Origin: an uncultured Verrucomicrobiota bacterium
GTDB taxonomy: Bacteria > Verrucomicrobiota > Verrucomicrobiia > Chthoniobacterales > JACTMZ01
Direction of reading: 5' to 3'
NCBI GenBank assembly: GCA_903953565.1
Contig: CAJBKE010000037.1
Span: 112,001-176,000, forward strand
DNA length: 64,000 nt
This document shows, piece after piece, positions 16,610-28,600 of the stretch. The notes below the pieces were generated by a model. The model was not told the origin of the DNA. It searched no databases and saw only the letters and a program-made list of their open reading frames with translations. Position 1 is the first letter of the stretch. Every line of letters begins with the position of its first letter. The translations under genes and the position numbers were made by a program.

Positions 16610-16987
16610 TTAGTTCTTCTTTTTCGCCTCAGGCGTAGGTGCGGGCGTTGGCGCGCCGGCGGGCATTTGCTGCTGGGCGGCTTGCTCGCGTTGGACGAGT
16701 TCCTGCACTGCCGAGCGGAGATCGCCGAGCGGCACCCATCCTATAACATTGCCTTGCGCGCCGGTGGCTTTCGAAGCGAAGGATGCGGCGTTGAGCAACT
16801 GCGCTTCCCCGTTCACCTTGTTGAATCGCACCACGGTGTCGATCGAGTTGGTGCCGATCGTGACTTCGGCCGCGATGCATTCCCACGGAGCAGCGGTCGC
16901 ATCGGCTGCGGAGGAGGATTGGTCGGTGCAGGAAGGGAGAAGAACGGCGGAACCCGCTGCGATGAGAAGGAAGATGCTTTTGTTCAT
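16610..16987 (-). CDS. Small predicted lipoprotein
   Basis: A 125-residue protein with a lipoprotein signal (MNKSIFLLIAAGSAVLLPSC, lipidated Cys at 20). The mature part begins with a Ser/Ala-rich linker, then about 70 residues with WECIAAEVTIGTNSIDTVVRF, and ends in a Gln/Pro/Lys-rich tail (PAGAPTPAPTPEAKKKN). I do not recognise a family. It is probably anchored in the outer or inner membrane facing the periplasm. The gene lies 45 bp downstream of the histidine kinase gene on the same strand but may have its own promoter. It is convergent with the PEP-CTERM gene across about 250 bp in which I see no repeat or terminator. Confidence 0.72.
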   Translation of the reverse strand: MNKSIFLLIAAGSAVLLPSCTDQSSSAADATAAPWECIAAEVTIGTNSIDTVVRFNKVNGEAQLLNAASFASKATGAQGNVIGWVPLGDLRSAVQELVQREQAAQQQMPAGAPTPAPTPEAKKKN

Positions 16988-17031
16988 GGTGTGCGCTTTG
17001 TAAGTGGCGGGTTTGGTGTTGGCAAACGCAA

Positions 17032-18936
17032 TCACGCGCGCGGGAAGATCATCTTCACTTCCGCTCCGCCAAGATTGGATTTGCCGAAGGTAATTCTTCC
17101 GCGGTGGTTCTCCATTGCGGTGCGGACGACGTAAAGCCCGATGCCTGTGCCGCCTTTTTTCGTGGTGGTCAGAGGTGTTTCGGCCAATTCAGCGCCGGAC
17201 CAACCGGGTCCACTGTCGCCGATGGTGAGGATGACTTCGTCTTTGTTGCCGGCGAGATCGACGGAAATTTCGCGACGGTCGGCAGCGGGTTCGTCGATCG
17301 CCTCCGCGGCGTTGCGCAGGATGTTGGTGATGGCTATTTGCAACTGCGCGTCGTCGCCCATCACGTGGTGGGGTCGATCCAGACCGGACTGGAGGACGGT
17401 GATATCCAACTTGGGAAACAGATCCCCGAAATAGAGAAGTGCACTGTTCGCCACGGTAGCCAAGTCGATCAGGGTGTGGCTGGTTTGCACGCTGCGCATG
17501 AGCATCTTCATCTTGTCGATGGTGGTGACCACCCGCCCGGCTTCCGCCGCCACGATGGCCAGTGCACCCCGGGCATCCACGGCACCGGCCATGGCCATGT
17601 TGCTCTCGAGCAAAATGGCGCTGAGCGGTTGGTTGATCTCGTGGGCGACGGCTGCGGCCGTGAGGCTGGTCTTCAATTTGCGCGTGAGTTCGTGACGCTG
17701 CGTTTCCTCGACGACCTTTTCCAGGTTCCGCGCGGCCGCGAGGGCCGCTTCGGCCTGGCGCTGCTCGGTGATGTCGAGGAAGGTGCCGAAGAGCATGTTC
17801 TCCGCCACGAGACAATCGATGCGCACATTGCGCTGGCCGCCGTGTTTGCAGGTGACGAGAAATTCCATCGGCCGGGCGGGCCGGTTTTCGCGCACCGATG
17901 CGGAGACCTCCGCATCGAATTCGTCGAAGACGGCCTTCCGGTATTTCTCGTCGGGATAGGCGCACCGCGCCCAGTCGGCCATGGTGGGGCAATCCTCGAT
18001 CGTCCACCCGTAGGTTTCGGTGAATGCCTTGTTGATGAAATTCACCGGCTGCCCGGGCGTGTGCAGGGTGCTCGCCACGGGGATCGGCAGGTGGTTGATG
18101 ATTCTATAAAACTCCTCCTTGGCGGCGAGGAGTTGCGCCTCGGCCTCCTTTCGGGCTGTGATATCGATGAACACGCCCTCCCAAACCACCTCGCCGTTTG
18201 CGGTTTTCCGGGGCACCGACTCGATCGAGACCCAAGTCACCTTGCCATCCCGAAGCCAGCGTCCCTCCCACTTGTAGGGCTTCAACGCGGCCGCTCCGGC
18301 GATGTTGTGGGCGATGGCTTCTTCGCGGTCGTCGGGGTGAACGATGGAGAAATAATGCGAGATGTCTTTTTTGAGCTTCACGGGATCCAGGCCCGTCATC
18401 TCCAACCAGCGTTTGCTGAGAAATGTGTAGCGTTGCGGGCCTTGGCGCGGACTGAGCAGCACATAGGTGCCGACCGGGATGTTCTCCGTGAGATGGAGCG
18501 CCGTCTTCGCATCATCCTCCGCCTGCCGGCGCTCCGTGACATCGATCACGGCCCCATCCCAGACCGTGAGGCCATCGGGCAACTGGCGTGCCATCGACTC
18601 GAGCCGATACCACCGTGTCGCTCCGCGGATGATGTAGCGGCTCTCGTTGTAGAAATGGGACTTCAGGCGCGCCGCCTCCTCTGCGGCTGCAAAGAATGGC
18701 CCGACATCGTCCGGATGCAGGTTCCGGTAGACCGCCATGGGGTCGGCGGCAATTTCCTCGCGGGTGATATCCATCATTTCCACCAGCCGGTTGCTGAAGA
18801 AACTGAAGCGCGGCCCGTTGTCTTGCGGGTCGCGGTAGAAGACATAAGCGCCGACCGGAAAGTTCTCCGTGAGCTGCAGCGCTGGCGGAATTTCGGGGGG
18901 TGTGGAAGCCTGTTGGCTCTTATTGCGCCGTGGCAT
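17032..18936 (-). CDS. Cytoplasmic PAS-domain sensor histidine kinase
   Basis: A 634-residue kinase without transmembrane segments. Three PAS/PAC units lie at about residues 20-140, 145-265 and 270-395; each ends in a PAC-type string such as VIDVTERRQAE, FIDITARKEAE and FLDITEQRQAE. The transmitter has the H-box AAAVAHEINQPLSAI, an N-box (ITNILRNAAEAI), G1 (TIGDSGPGWSG) and G2 (KKGGTGIGLYVV). The HEINQPL wording places it with NtrB/FixL-like kinases. The signal is unknown; PAS domains could bind haem, flavin or a small ligand. It starts 6 bp after the regulator stop, so the regulator-kinase pair is an operon, divergent from the giant autotransporter gene. Confidence 0.9.
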   Translation of the reverse strand: MPRRNKSQQASTPPEIPPALQLTENFPVGAYVFYRDPQDNGPRFSFFSNRLVEMMDITREEIAADPMAVYRNLHPDDVGPFFAAAEEAARLKSHFYNESRYIIRGATRWYRLESMARQLPDGLTVWDGAVIDVTERRQAEDDAKTALHLTENIPVGTYVLLSPRQGPQRYTFLSKRWLEMTGLDPVKLKKDISHYFSIVHPDDREEAIAHNIAGAAALKPYKWEGRWLRDGKVTWVSIESVPRKTANGEVVWEGVFIDITARKEAEAQLLAAKEEFYRIINHLPIPVASTLHTPGQPVNFINKAFTETYGWTIEDCPTMADWARCAYPDEKYRKAVFDEFDAEVSASVRENRPARPMEFLVTCKHGGQRNVRIDCLVAENMLFGTFLDITEQRQAEAALAAARNLEKVVEETQRHELTRKLKTSLTAAAVAHEINQPLSAILLESNMAMAGAVDARGALAIVAAEAGRVVTTIDKMKMLMRSVQTSHTLIDLATVANSALLYFGDLFPKLDITVLQSGLDRPHHVMGDDAQLQIAITNILRNAAEAIDEPAADRREISVDLAGNKDEVILTIGDSGPGWSGAELAETPLTTTKKGGTGIGLYVVRTAMENHRGRITFGKSNLGGAEVKMIFPRA

Positions 18937-18942
18937 GGTTGG

Positions 18943-19542
18943 TTATTTCCCTTTCGGGCTTGAAAATGAAGGACGCCGCAGAGCGATGGCAGCGTGAAGG
19001 AGTTCGCTGCCCTGCGTGCCGAGTTTTTGCGCGATACTTTTACGGTGGGTCTGCACCGTGTTGGTGCTGATCCCAAGCACATCGGCGATTTCCTTGGTGA
19101 GCAGACCGCGTCCGATCATGCGGAAGACTTCGTATTCCCGCGCACTGAGTTTTTCAACGATGCCAGAACCCTGATCTGGCGGCACGAGAGCCCTGACCTT
19201 CCGGGCCAGCCTGTCGAAGGCCTGCGTTTTATCCAAGATGGCGTGCACGCTGCCGCGCAAGTCGTCGGGGCACACGAAGGTGCTGGCTTCGCCGGAGAGG
19301 ATGATCGTCTTGGCTGCTTGGTTCAGCTTCATCAGACGGCGGGCTATCGCGATACCATTGCCGTCGGGCAGTGCCAGATCGAGGACCAGAAGGTCCGGTC
19401 GGTGTCTTTCGCAGGCGGCAAGACCGGCAGCCTCTGTCCGCGCCGTGGCCACGACCTGCACGCGCAACATGTCCTGCAGCATGTTGTGCAGCATGTGCAG
19501 GAACATGGTTTGGTCTTCAACGATGACGCAACGGATTTTCAT
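18943..19542 (-). CDS. NarL/FixJ-type response regulator
   Basis: A 199-residue two-domain regulator. The receiver domain (residues 1-120) has the acidic pair in CVIVEDQTMF, the phospho-acceptor Asp in DLLVLDLALPDG, Ser in ILSGEAS and Lys in AILDKTQAF. The LuxR-type helix-turn-helix (about 135-199) reads LSAREYEVFRMIGRGLLTKEIADVLGISTNTVQTHRKSIAQKLG. ATG 19542 fits the receiver start; the frame is open further upstream to 19599. It is co-transcribed with the kinase gene. The divergent autotransporter gene starts 134 bp away across a perfect 18-bp palindrome, a plausible binding site for this dimeric regulator. Confidence 0.9.
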   Translation of the reverse strand: MKIRCVIVEDQTMFLHMLHNMLQDMLRVQVVATARTEAAGLAACERHRPDLLVLDLALPDGNGIAIARRLMKLNQAAKTIILSGEASTFVCPDDLRGSVHAILDKTQAFDRLARKVRALVPPDQGSGIVEKLSAREYEVFRMIGRGLLTKEIADVLGISTNTVQTHRKSIAQKLGTQGSELLHAAIALRRPSFSSPKGK

Positions 19543-19594
19543 GCGTGGGGAGCAATACCTGCCCAACCTTCGCATGATCCGGCTGCTTTTTGCC

Positions 19595-19612
19595 ATCACC
19601 TCATGAGGTGAT
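19595..19612. promoter_or_regulatory. 18-bp perfect palindrome in the divergent regulator/autotransporter spacer
   Basis: ATCACCTCATGAGGTGAT is fully self-complementary. It lies 53 bp upstream of the regulator ATG and 64 bp upstream of the autotransporter ATG. This is the expected place for an operator controlling both directions. It also overlaps the extreme 5' end of the longest regulator frame, which argues for the shorter regulator start. Confidence 0.6.
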
Positions 19613-19676
19613 ACCGGGGCATTTCATGTTCTGGTAACTTTTCGCCGCCTTGGCCCAAACCCACCTTTCTCTGCCC

Positions 19677-22600
19677 ATGAGAACCATCATCACCCAACCG
19701 GCATTCAAACCACTTCGTCTCGCGTTTCTTTGCACGCTGCTCGCCGCTGCGGACCAGAAACTCACCGCTAGCATCGGCACCACGCCAACCGAATCTTACT
19801 GGAACGGGCCTGATGAAGGCATTGGGGCGTGGGAGACACCGGCCAACTGGCTCCCCACCGCGTTGCCGACGACAACCGCGTATCTCAACAACGGTGGCAC
19901 CATTTCCTTGACCAGTGCGCAAAGTCTCGACTCATTCATCATCGGAAGTGTCCCACCTTTCGATGGCACACTCAGGCTCTACAGCGGCGGTAACCTCACG
20001 GCGCGGCAGATCGTCATTGGCACGAAAGATACCGGCGGCAATTTGACGTTCATAGGTGGAACCGTGACCGCACCGAGAATTGTTTTCGGCGGCGGATCTA
20101 GCACGTTGCAATTCCAGCAAGCTGAAGCGCTTACTCTCAACTCGGTCATTTCCGGCCCCAGCGCCCGCAACAATGGCGTGTATCAACAGGGCCCCGGCAC
20201 GACGACGTTCACGGCCAATAATACTTACACCGGCATTACGGCCGTGTATAACGGTCGGTTTCAGGTCAACGGCGCGCATACCGGCGGCAAAGCCTACTGG
20301 GTCGCGTACACCGGCGTGCTCGGCGGTATCGGCACTATCTCCGCCGGGGTGACCGTGGCATCGGGCGCTGCGGGCGGCACGGTTGCCCCAGGACTCGCTG
20401 GCTCCATCGGGGAACTATCCATCGGGTCGCTCACGCTCAAACCGAGTGGAGCGGTCGAGATTGCGGTGACCAACAATGCGACAAGCCTGCTCAGAGTCAC
20501 TGGTGCCGCAAATCTCAATGGAAAGCTTACTTTCACCAGTCTGGCCCCGCCAACCGGCGCCCTTTACCCGCTGCTTACTGCTGGCACGACATTGAGCGGC
20601 ATCTTCACTTCGATCAACAACCTGCCGGACGGCTACGAAGTGTTCTACGGCGATAACAACACGGTATTTCTCAAAAGGAGCGCTGCCCCGCCATTCAGCG
20701 CTGCCGCTCTGCTATCAAGTGGCGAATCTCTCATCACCGGAGGGTCATTGCCTTTCGACGTCGCTGTGGTGAACTCCGGAAGCGCTTCGCTTAGCTTCAC
20801 GGCGACCAATGGCACCAGCACCACGGGCTCCGTTGGCAGCACAACGGTCAATGGCGGCGATTCGACGAACGCGGCCGGACTTTCTTTCAATGGCGCCACC
20901 GTGGGTGCCAACCAGAGCGGAACTTTCTCCGTAACCAGCGGCGGCACCACGAACAACCTTACGGTCAGTGGAATCTCGGTCTATGCGCATGCGGCGGGCT
21001 CCGTGGTGGGTGGGACGAATCTCGGCTTCGCACCCGTGCACGTCGGTTACACCTCTGGCGGCGCATCGACGAACAGCATCGCGGTGAGCAATGCCGCGAC
21101 GAATGGTGCGGCCAGCCTTCGCGCCAATCTCGGTGTGACGAACAACAACACGAACTTTGTTTCCATCGTGCGCGACGTCGCCCCCGGTTCGACCGGCCTC
21201 GTCACCGGCACTCTGGCCCCTGGTCTTGCGGTTGGTCAGTCGAACATCGCGGTGCAGTTGCAGTTTTATGATGACTCCACCTTGTCCGGCGCCACGAACA
21301 ATCTTGGCACGACGAACATCAATCTGAGCTACTATGTTTATTCGGGTCAGGGCGTCTGGACCGCGGGATCGGGCGGGAATTGGACCAACATTTCCAACTG
21401 GCAAGTTCCGGGTGGCGTGCCCGGTGCCGACGGTGTGCTCAGCACGAACGACACCGCATTTTTCGGCACGGGGGGTAAGGGACCGGTCGCGCTGAACGAT
21501 AACGCGCAATTGCGCAGCATTACCTTCGACTCTTCCTCAGCTTATGTTGTTTCGGGCTCCGGCCAGATCACGCTCGCGGCGGCGGGCGGAACTAATGCGG
21601 CGATCAACACGCTCGCCGGCAACCACACGATTTCCAACCGCATCGTGGCCGGGAGCGAACTGGGTATCTCCAACGCCGGTGGCTCGACTTTGGCTTTGGC
21701 CGGCAACATCTCCGGTGCGGGCGCTTTGAATAAAACCGGATCCGGTGGCGTCACTTTGTCGGGGAACAATTCCCACACGGGAGGAACACTGCTCAATGGG
21801 GGCACCATGATTTTCACGTCGGGCAGCAGTTTCGGCACCGGAACACTCACCATTGGCGCCGCCGGCACCGTTCTGAGCAACGCGTCGGCGAATGTGGTTT
21901 TGCCGAACAATGTCGTCTTTTCCAACTTCAGCGGCATGTTCGACCTCCGCTTGCCCAACAACAGCTCGCTCGTGCTCAACGGCACCATCAGCGGCGGTGG
22001 CCCCAACGTGCTTTGGCGATTTACCGGCGGCGAAAGCGGACAGAACACCGGTGCGCTCACGCTCAACGGAACCAATACGTTCGCCGGAACGCTCGAGGTC
22101 TTCCGCGGTCCTCTCATTCTCGGTAATTCCCAAGCCGCGGGCACCTCGCTCATCGTTCTCGACAGCAACCTGAACCCGAATGGCTCGCTTCAATTCTCCT
22201 CCAGCTTTGCCATTAGCAACAATATCCAGACCAAGGGGGCGAGCGAACCGATCGGGGTTGCGGCAGGCCGGAGCAACGGACTCGCCGGCGTCGTCTCAGG
22301 AACGGGCGGAATCAACAAGGTCGGTGCCGGCACGCTGTATCTCCTCGCCAACAATACTTACAGCGGCAGCACGCTGATCTCGGCCGGAGCATTATCCGTC
22401 GGCAACGGCGGCACGGCCGGCACCTTGGGTGCGGGGCGCGTGACCAACAACTCGAGCCTCTTTCTCAACCGCAGCGATTCCTTCACGGTCTCGAACTCGA
22501 TTTCCGGAACGGGCATCTTGACCAAGCTGGGCGCGGGCACGGTCACGCTTCTAGGCACGAACACCTACAGCGGCGATACGCGCAACTACGCCGGTGCGAT

Positions 22601-25600
22601 TGTTCTCGGTAATAACAACGCACTCGGATCCGGCGAATTGGTCTTTGGTGATGGCACCGGTTATGCAACCAACAACCAGGGCGGCACCATTATGTCGTCC
22701 GATGCGACATCACGGACGATCAATAACCCGACGGCGCTGGCCAACAGTTCGACCTTCGGTGCTGCGGGCACGGGCGATTTGCTTTTTACCGGAAACATGA
22801 TCGCTGGAGCATTGAGCAAAACTTTCACCATCAACAACACGAACACGGAATTCCGCGGCGTGATCTCCGGAAGCGGTGCGCGTATCAAAGCGGGACCGGG
22901 TACCATGATCTGGAGCGGCGAAAACACGCAATCCGGATTGGTCACCATCAGCAGCGGGACCCTGCAAATCGGCAACGGCACGGGCACCGGTCGCATCGGC
23001 ACCGGCAATGTGGTGAACAACGCCACGCTCGTCTTCAACGGAAACAATCCTGCGCCGGTGGACAACAACATCTCCGGCACGGGTGCGCTCATCCGTCGCG
23101 GTGCAGGCACGACCACGCTCTCGGGGTTCAATACTTATGCGGGCACCACGACCGTCGAAGCGGGTGCACTCTTCATCAACGGTGATCACACCAATGGCGG
23201 AGCCTACACGGTTAACAGTGGCGGCACGCTCGGTGGTTTGGGCCGCACGACTTCTGCTGTCGCAGTGCAATCTGGCGGCAACATCACGCCCGGGGCCGGT
23301 TCCACCGAGGAACTGATCGTCGGCGGATTGACGCTCGATGGCCGCCTCAACATTTTCGTCGATGGCGGAAGCTCGAGCCTGCTCAGCGTTCTGGGGTCGG
23401 CGGCGCTCGGTGGCGGTTCCTCGGTCTCGTTCAGCACTGGTTCCAGTCCGCTCACGGAATCGATCTACACCTTCCTGACCACGACGGGTGGTTTGACCGG
23501 AACTTTTTCCACAAACATCAGTGTCCCAACCGGTTACGGGGTGTTCTACGACTATGATGACGGGATCGCTTTCCTCAAGAACACCGAAGTGACGAATGTG
23601 GTCGCGGCTGTTTTCTATGGAGAAAATGCCGTCATCGGCAATGGATCCACCAACTTCGGTGTCTTCGTCTACAACGGCAGTTCGACCACGCCTATCACGA
23701 ACTTCACGGCCACCGCCGGCACATTGACGGCTGGCGGTCCTCTCTCCACGAACAATGTCGCCACGAACAGTGGCGTCGAACTAGCGGGTCTCAGTTTCAC
23801 CAACCCCGGAACAACTTTCGGCACGAATCCCGGCAACTTCCAAACCGTGCTGAACGGCGCGACCAATACCGTCGACTACGAAGTGGTGGTTTATGACCAC
23901 GCCCGAGGCAGCCTAGGGACAAACCGAGTTTCCCTCGGCGCGGCCATCGTTGGCTTCAGCAATGCGCTCACCGGATCACTGCAGGTCAACGCCTCGAACA
24001 CCGCCAACGGCTTCAACGCCCCGCTCGGCGCCGATGTAACCAATGCCCCAGCCAACCTCACGGTTGCGGCTGCGCGGGAGATCGAGGGCGGTTCCTCGGG
24101 CAATCTCTTGATGAGCCTCGCGACCAACCAGACGGCCGGTGTTTTCTCGAATAATGTCACTGTGACCTTCTTCGATGATTCGCTTCTCAGCGGCGCGACC
24201 ACGCTGGCGGCCTCGACCAACACGGCGACCTTTGTCGTGACGGCCGACATTTACAACCACGCCTCCAACCAGATCAGCGGCACCACGCTGGGTCTGCGTC
24301 CGGTGCACCAAGGCGCAGGGGGTCAGATTTTCAGCACGAACAGCATCGCAGTGACCAACGCGGACGGGTTTCGCGTGGCTTTAGGGTCGGCCAACACCAT
24401 CACCAACGAAGGCCTGTCGGTCGGCACGGTGCAGGATTTGGCGGAGGGCACATCGATGGAAGTCGATGCGATTCTGGATCTCGACGCGGCCGGCGCTCTC
24501 GTGGGCCGTTTCACCAACAATGTCGAGGTGCGCTTTTTCGACGACTCGACACTCGATGGCGCGAGCACCAATGTGGGCACGGCGACCATCGAGGTGGTCG
24601 GCTACGTTTATACCGGCAAGGGCGTCTGGCTCGGCAATGGAACGGACTGGGCGGCCATCACTAACTGGCAGGAACCCGGTGGCACGCCGGGATTGGATGG
24701 CGCACTCAGCGTCAATGACACCGCGACGTTCGACACCAACGGAACTTCCTTCAATGTCGATCTGGCCGAGGATGCCAGCTTGCGCGCCATCACCTTTTCG
24801 AACGCCGCGAATGCTTACACCATCGGCGGCGACGGCCTGATTTCTCTCACCGCAGCGAGCGATGGTCCGGCGACTCTGGCGAACTTTGACGGCACGCACA
24901 CCATCTCGAACAACATCCGCATGGGCAGCACGCTCGAGGTGACCGATGCAACCAACACCCAACTCACCCTCGCCGGTGTGCTCAGCGGCTTCGAAGGGTT
25001 CACCAAGTCCGGCGATGGCACGCTGACTCTGGCGAATGCCAATACCTACAGCGGCACAACCGCGGTGACCGGCGGAACCCTCCAAGCCGCGACCAACGGA
25101 GCGTTCTCCTCGCAATCCGGAGTGTTTCTCAACGGCGGCACGATCGATATCGGCAGCACGACGCAGGCTGTGCCTTGGCTGACAATCGCGTCCGGCACGC
25201 ATACCCAGACCAATGGCAGCCTGACCATCACGGATCTCTATGCCGACTCACTACAGATCGCTTCCGAAGCCGGCGGCACGGTTGTCTACAACCTCCAGGG
25301 CGGAACCTTGGCAACGGATCAGCAGGCCAACCTTCAGGTAGGTTGGTTCGGTGATGGCACGCTCAATCAATCGGGCGGCTTGGTAGACATCACTGGATAC
25401 TTCGTCCTTGGCCGTTGGGGTGGGGCAACTGGCACCTACAACCTCACCAACGGCATCGCCAACCAATCGGCGGATAGCCGCTTTACGATCATCGGCGAGG
25501 ATGGAATCGGTGAACTCAACGTCGGTGGATCCGGTGTATTCAACGCAGTCAACACCATCCAGCTGGGCTGGGGAAGCGGCAGCGGAACTTTGCGCATTAC

Positions 25601-28600
25601 CGATGGCGGTCAGGTCAACGCGCCAGGCATCAACCTCGGCAGGCAGGACGTCAACCGCCTGATCTTCGACGTGACTACCTTGACGAACTTCGAGGTGCCG
25701 GTCAGCGGCGCGGGATCGGTGGTCAAAGCCGGCACCGGAACCGTGGTCTTCGACCAGAACAACTCCTACGGCGGAACTACGACGATCAGCAACGGCACGT
25801 TGGAGGTCAATGGCATCCACAGCAGCGCTGGCGCTTACACCGTGATGAGCAATGCGGTTGTGCGCGGAACCGGCGAAATTGAAGGCTTTGTCACGGTGCA
25901 GAACGGCGGCACGATCAATCCCGGAGTCGGTGGCAACAACGAAGAGTTCAAAATCGGCGGTCTCGAGATCCAAGCGGGCGGTATCCTCAATGTTGTGCTC
26001 GGTGGTGCAACCACCAGCCAGCTGCAGGTCGCGGGTGGCGTCACGCTCGACGCCGCCAGCGTAGTGAATTTCTCAACTAACGCTCCTCTCACCGCCTCGC
26101 TCTATCCGTTCCTGAAATACGGCGGTGCGATCAGCGGGACTTTCGGGACGACCGACAACGTGCCGCCCGGTTACGAGGTCATCTATGATTCCGACGACAA
26201 GTTGGTTGCGCTTTTGTTCTCCGCCACGAACTACGCGGTGTCACCGGTCTTCAATGGCGAGAATGCGGTCATTACCGGGGGCACGTTGCCATTCGATGTT
26301 TTTGTCTACAACAACACCGCAACCAATGTCGCGGTCACCGCGACCGGCGGCACCAGCACGACAGGGAGTTCGGCGACAAACATTCCTTCGGAGGCTTCGG
26401 ATAGTCTCGCCGGGCTGGCGTGGACGAGCACGACCGTGGGAACCAACCAGACGGGAAATTTCGAAGCTGTCTTCACCCCGCCCACTGGGTCGGTGCAGAC
26501 AAACACCGTCAATGTCACCGTATCGGTCTACGACCACGCCTCGAATATGACAACGGGGAACAATCTTGCCTTTGCCCCAGTCCATGCGCGCAACACCAAC
26601 CCGGTCGCCACGACCAACAGCATCACAGTGAGCAACTCCGTGCTCGGCGGCCCGCGCGTCGCGCTCGGGATGACCAACATCAACACCAACAGCGCCGTGG
26701 TCATCGACGATGTGGCCGGTCTGGTCCAAGGCGACTCGATCGAAATCAACGGCTCGCTTGATCCGGCCTCGATGGCAGTCGGCCAATTCACCAACACGGT
26801 GCAGCTCGTCTCCTTCGACGACTCGGATCTCAATGGCGCCATCACGCTCGGCACCAACACCATCACCGTCACCGGCTACGTCTACAGTGGTCAGGGCGAA
26901 TGGACCTCGACGGGGGTCGGCAATTGGGCAGACTTCAACGACTGGGAGGTTCCGGGCGGCACGCCGGGTCTGGACGGCGAGTTCAGTGTGAACGACACCG
27001 CGCTCTTCGGAGGCGCCGGTAGCGGTATCGTCAACAACAACGGCAGCGTGCAAATGCTGTCGATGACCTTCTCGAATGACACCGCGTCCTACTTCATCAC
27101 CGGATCCGGCACGATCCAGTTGACCTCCTCGGGAACAAATCCTGCGGCGATCAACAACCTGGCTGGTGCGCACATCATCGACAACAAGCTGGAACTCGGG
27201 AGCGATGTCGTCCTCTCCAACGCGGCGGACACTTTGCTCACGCTGAATAAGCCGGTCGACGGCGCCTTCGGCCTGATCAAAGAAGGTGAGGGCACAACGA
27301 CTCTCTCGGCTACCAACACCTACACCGGCGGCACCACGGTCAACGGCGGGTTGCTCAACATTGAAGGTGGCCGGCGCAGCATGGCCAATGTCAGCAACAA
27401 CGTGCTGACCGTGAATGCTGGCATCGTTTCGCTCAACACCAGCGATGTCTTTGGTCAGCACTACGAGGCGATCAATGCGCCGGTGGTCATCAACGAAGGC
27501 GGAACGTTGCAAAACGGCGGTCCGGTCTACAATCCGCTCGGTCCCGTTTATCTCAACGGCGGCAGCATCGTCGCAACAGACGTCGAGCCGGGCGGCGGAT
27601 ATTCCTTCTCCTTCAAGGGCGATGTCATTGTCGACGGCACGGCTCCCTCGACCATCGACGGTCCGGGTCTGGCCCTCGGCGGGGGCGATATCGACTCCAC
27701 CCGCTTCGAAGTAGCCGATGGTTCCACGCTGGATATCACCGGAGACCTGATCGACGGACCTTCGGCAAATTACGCCGTCTCGCAACCCAGCCGCTTGGTC
27801 AAAGAGGGCGCGGGCGCCGTGGTTATGTCCGGTGCGAACACTTACCGCGGCGGCACCTACATCAACGCCGGCACGATTGTGGCGGCGTCGCCGACCGCTT
27901 TGGGATCAGGCCCCGTGGAACTGCTGGCCGGCACGCTCGAGTTGCGCTCTCCGCTGCAGATTGCCTCGCTTGTTTGGGACGGCGGCGGCGGCGCGACGCA
28001 AATCGCCATCGCGAACCCGGGGACGAACTTCCTCACCGTGGACACCCCGATCAGCATTCTCAACGGGGTGAACAACTTCAACTTGGCCGGCTCCTCGCCT
28101 ACTGCACCGGTCAAACTTCTCGCTGCTCCCAATCTTGAAGCTAACGACATTAGTCTGTTCGGCTTCGAGGGGGTGGACCCCAGCGCCTATGCCTTGAGCT
28201 ACATCAACGGCGACCTGTGGCTTGTTCCCCTTGATCCTCCCGTGCCTCCGGTTCCCCCGGCTCCTGCCTATCCGAACTTCACGCAGTTCGCTCTGACGCC
28301 CAACCAAAACCAGGTGGCGCAAGCTATGAACCAGTGGGTTGCCTCGGGAGCCACGGGAGATCGCGCCACGGTGCTCAACGCCATGACCAATTCCGGCAAT
28401 TATCCGGCGGCGTTCGAGCAGTTGATGCCCTCGCAGTATGCGTCGTTGCCGACCATGGCCTTCAACGTGGTCAATGCGCTCAACAGCTCAATGTTCCAAC
28501 GTCTGTGGGTTGTCCGGGTCAACGGCCGCGGCTTCTCATCCTCTGGCATCGAGATGAACCCGATGCAAGCAGAGATGGGCGGCACGGACGACATGGGTGT

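Noticed and set aside
17104..18963. A 619-residue open frame on the plus strand opposite the histidine kinase gene
   Set aside because: The minus-strand product has PAS, H-, N- and G-box motifs; the antisense one has none and spans the same bases.
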